DNA of 64,000 bases from Phytohabitans suffuscus. GTDB lineage: Bacteria > Actinomycetota > Actinomycetes > Mycobacteriales > Micromonosporaceae. Positions within the stretch are counted from its first letter, which is position 1. The number at the start of each line of letters is the position of its first letter. Location of the stretch: positions 2,976,320 through 3,040,319 of the forward strand of contig NZ_AP022871.1 in the NCBI RefSeq assembly GCF_011764565.1, written 5' to 3'. The position numbers and the translations under genes were made by a program. Under the pieces are notes generated by a model. It ran no database searches, was not told the origin of the DNA, and worked only from the letters and a program-made list of their open reading frames with translations. Positions 62,092 to 64,000 of this stretch are shown piece after piece.

Positions 62092-62748
62092 ATCGCCACG
62101 GTCGCACGCTTCGGCGGTCTGACGACCGCCCAGGCACTCCAGTTCGCCGAGGGGTACGTCGCCGAGGACATCGTCCTGCAGACCGCGCGCACGCTCGCGC
62201 GCGAGGTGGGGCTGGATCCGGTCGCGCCCGGCGCCGGGGCGGCTCTGCGCCTGCTCGCGGCCGCCGGTGGCGCCCGCGCGGTGGTCGAGATCGGCACCGG
62301 TACCGGCGTGAGCGGCGTGTGGCTGCTGCGCGGCATGCGACCGGACGGGGTGCTGACGACGATCGACCTGGAAAACGAGCACCAGCGGATCGCGCGGCGG
62401 ATCTTCCAGGAGGCGGGCTTCGCCTCCTCGCGCACCCGGATCATCACCGGCCGGGCCCTCGACGTGCTCCCCCGGCTGGCCGACGGCGCCTACGACATGA
62501 TCTTCGTGGACGCCGACCCGGCCGAGTACGGCGCCTGCGTCGACGCCGCGCTCCGCCTGCTCCGCCCGGCCGGAGTGCTGGCGCTCAACGGCGCGCTGGC
62601 CGGCGGTCGGATAGCCGACCCGGCGGCCCGCGACCTCGACACGGTGACGATCCGCGAGGTGGTGAAGGCGGTGCGGGAGAGCGAGGAGTGGATCCCCGCG
62701 CTGCTCCCGACCGGCGACGGGGTACTCGCCGCCGTCAAGCACGCCTGA
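62092..62748 (+). CDS. O-methyltransferase (class I SAM-dependent), apparent ATC start
   Basis: 218 aa from the ATC codon. Seen: ATVARFGGLTTAQALQFAEGYVAEDIVLQTARTLAREVGLDPV, SAM motif VVEIGTGTGVSGVWLLRGM, TTIDLENEHQRIARRIFQEAGF, YDMIFVDADPAEYGACVDAALRLLRPAGVLALNGALAGGRIADP. Matches the COMT-like O-methyltransferase family beside htrA in actinobacteria. The start codon ATC follows AGGAGG at 6 nt. Either a rare initiator or a base error for ATG. Substrate unknown. Confidence 0.85.
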   Translation: MATVARFGGLTTAQALQFAEGYVAEDIVLQTARTLAREVGLDPVAPGAGAALRLLAAAGGARAVVEIGTGTGVSGVWLLRGMRPDGVLTTIDLENEHQRIARRIFQEAGFASSRTRIITGRALDVLPRLADGAYDMIFVDADPAEYGACVDAALRLLRPAGVLALNGALAGGRIADPAARDLDTVTIREVVKAVRESEEWIPALLPTGDGVLAAVKHA

Positions 62749-62751
62749 CGC

Positions 62752-64000
62752 TCAGCTGCCACCGTGGCGGGCCAGCGCGGTGGCGGGCTCGGTCGCGAGC
62801 GTGCCCAGCCAGCGCAGGAGCGTACGCACCCCCCAGCCGGTGGCGCCCTTCGGCAGCACGCCGTCGGCGCTCTCCGACCAGGACGGCGCGGACATGTCGA
62901 TGTGCGCCCAGCGGTCGCGCCGGTCGCCGACGAACTCGCGCAGGAACAGCGCCGCGGTCACCGAGCCGGCACCGCGGTCGGGCGCGCTGTAGAGGTCGGC
63001 GACCTCGCTGCCGAGGTACTCGACGTAGTCGGCCGGCAGCGGCATCCGCCAGGCCTGCTCGCCCGCCTCGGCGCCCGCGCCGATCAGGTCGGCGGCGAGG
63101 TCGTCGCTCTCGCTGTAGAGGGCCGCGGTCCGCTTGCCCAGGGCCACGGCGTTCGCGCCGGTCAGGGTGGCGAGGTCGACCACCAGGTCGGGTGAGAGGC
63201 GCTCCACCGCGTACGCGAGCGCGTCGGCCACCACCAGCCGCCCTCGGCGTCGGAGTTGGTGGTCTCGCTCGTCAGCCCGCCGTAGTGGCGCACCACGTCA
63301 CCCGGGCGGAACGCCGAGCCGCTCAGCAGGTTTTCCGCGAGCGGGGCCAGCGCGGTGACCCGTACCGGCAGACCCAGCTCCGCCGCGCCGAGCGTGGCCG
63401 CGATGACCGCCGCGGCGCCGCCCATGTCCTTGCGCATGAGCTTCATCCCGTCGACCGGCTTGATCGAGATGCCCCCGGTGTCGAATGTGATGCCCTTGCC
63501 GACGAGCACCACGTGCGTGTGCGCCCCCTCCGGCCGCCAGGACAGCTCGACGAGGCGGGGCGGGCTGGCCGAGCCGCCGCCGACCGCCAGGATGCCGCCG
63601 AAGCCCTCGGCGGCGAGCTGCTCCGGCTCGCGCACGGTCACGCTCAGGCCCGCTCGCCCCTCGGCGGCGGCGACCACCCGCGCGGCGAACCAGGCCGGGT
63701 TTTTCAGCGACGAGGGAGTGTTGGTCAGGTCGCGGGCCAGGCGGGTGGCGTCCGCGGTGGCTCGGGCGGCGGCGAGCGCCCCGGCGTACGGCCCGGGGTC
63801 GCCGACGACCACGCTCACCTCACGCTCGGTGGCCGGCTCGTCGCGCATCGAGAACCGGTACGACGCGAGCAGTAGCCCTTCGGCCAGTCCCCGACGGCCG
63901 CCGGCGGAGCATCGGCGGGCATCGCTACCGTGATCGATGTCTCATCCTCGAATGCCCTGCTCACAGCGGCTCCGGCGGCCCGCCAGCCCGCCTCGTCACC
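62752..64000 (-). CDS. pepA: Leucyl aminopeptidase (M17), partial and with two frame breaks
   Basis: Two-zinc aminopeptidase. N-terminal part (DEAGWRAAGAAVSRAF, ITVAMPADAPPAAV) runs off the right edge. Then GLAEGLLLASYRFSM, LARDLTNTPSSLKNP, VLVGKGITFDTGGISIKPVDGMKLMRKDMGGAAAV (metal ligands Lys, Asp), TNSDAEGR, DLVVDLATLTGANAVALG and VGDRRDRWAHIDMSAPSW. Frame breaks, each one base short, lie at a CCCC run (63889-63892) and at CCGCCC (63239-63243). The 5' end is outside the window. Confidence 0.9.

Overview
The window is 64 kb of very GC-rich DNA with strongly G/C-biased third codon positions, frequent GTG/TTG starts and many 1-11 bp stop/start overlaps. Gene content points to a filamentous actinobacterium, most likely Micromonosporaceae (an inference from gene families; no rRNA is present). 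Left-hand gene pairs (rsmI/pmt and glpR-rimJ-glp-galU-5-FCL-fmdB) match the neighbourhood known in Mycobacterium tuberculosis as roughly Rv0991c-Rv1003. Here they are separated by about 20 kb of accessory DNA.

Layout. 1-3.5 kb: membrane protein, rsmI and divergent pmt (protein O-mannosylation). 3.4-7.0 kb: a translationally coupled operon of XRE regulator, ImmA/IrrE metallopeptidase, MAB_1171c-type membrane protein and cytochrome P450. 7.7-11.5 kb: surface-polysaccharide operon (anchored Pro/Thr-rich protein, polysaccharide deacetylase-GT2 fusion, acyltransferase). 11.5-13.6 kb: hemerythrin and an alpha/beta hydrolase. 13.6-22.1 kb: a complete FxSxx-COOH (FXS) RiPP system: precursor FxsA, radical SAM/SPASM plus HExxH fusion FxsB, two TIR-like FxsC proteins and the ATPase/TIR/NB-ARC/TPR giant FxsT. 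This is the most distinctive system of the window. 22.4-31 kb: tRNA-Ala(CGC), the glpR-rimJ-glp-galU cluster with an extra diguanylate cyclase, 5-FCL, FmdB, and a MITE. 31-41.9 kb: Fur/MpaB pair, methyltransferase, RecB-like nuclease, MarC, PHP phosphoesterase, SigE-family sigma factor with its partner, PH-domain protein, DUF6758, TrmH, MaoC. 42.5-56.7 kb: thioredoxin, a LacI-controlled sugar oxidoreductase/isomerase pair, radical SAM repair-type protein, acyl-CoA dehydrogenase, SDR, CoA ester lyase, transporter, HAD and PhzF. 56.7-64 kb: MgtE/CBS, DUF1003, Mrp, TatB-like, HtrA, O-methyltransferase and partial leucyl aminopeptidase.

Quality note. Eleven genes are split by twelve apparent frameshifts. 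Every one has the same sense (one base missing) and most sit at a run of C or G. I read these as sequence errors (homopolymer contraction) and annotate the restored genes across the breaks. True frameshifting cannot be excluded gene by gene.

Several genes too short for routine ORF calling are added: two conserved-looking small proteins (57 aa and 52 aa), a 33-codon ORF divergent from fxsA, and a weaker 27-codon candidate upstream of the polysaccharide operon.
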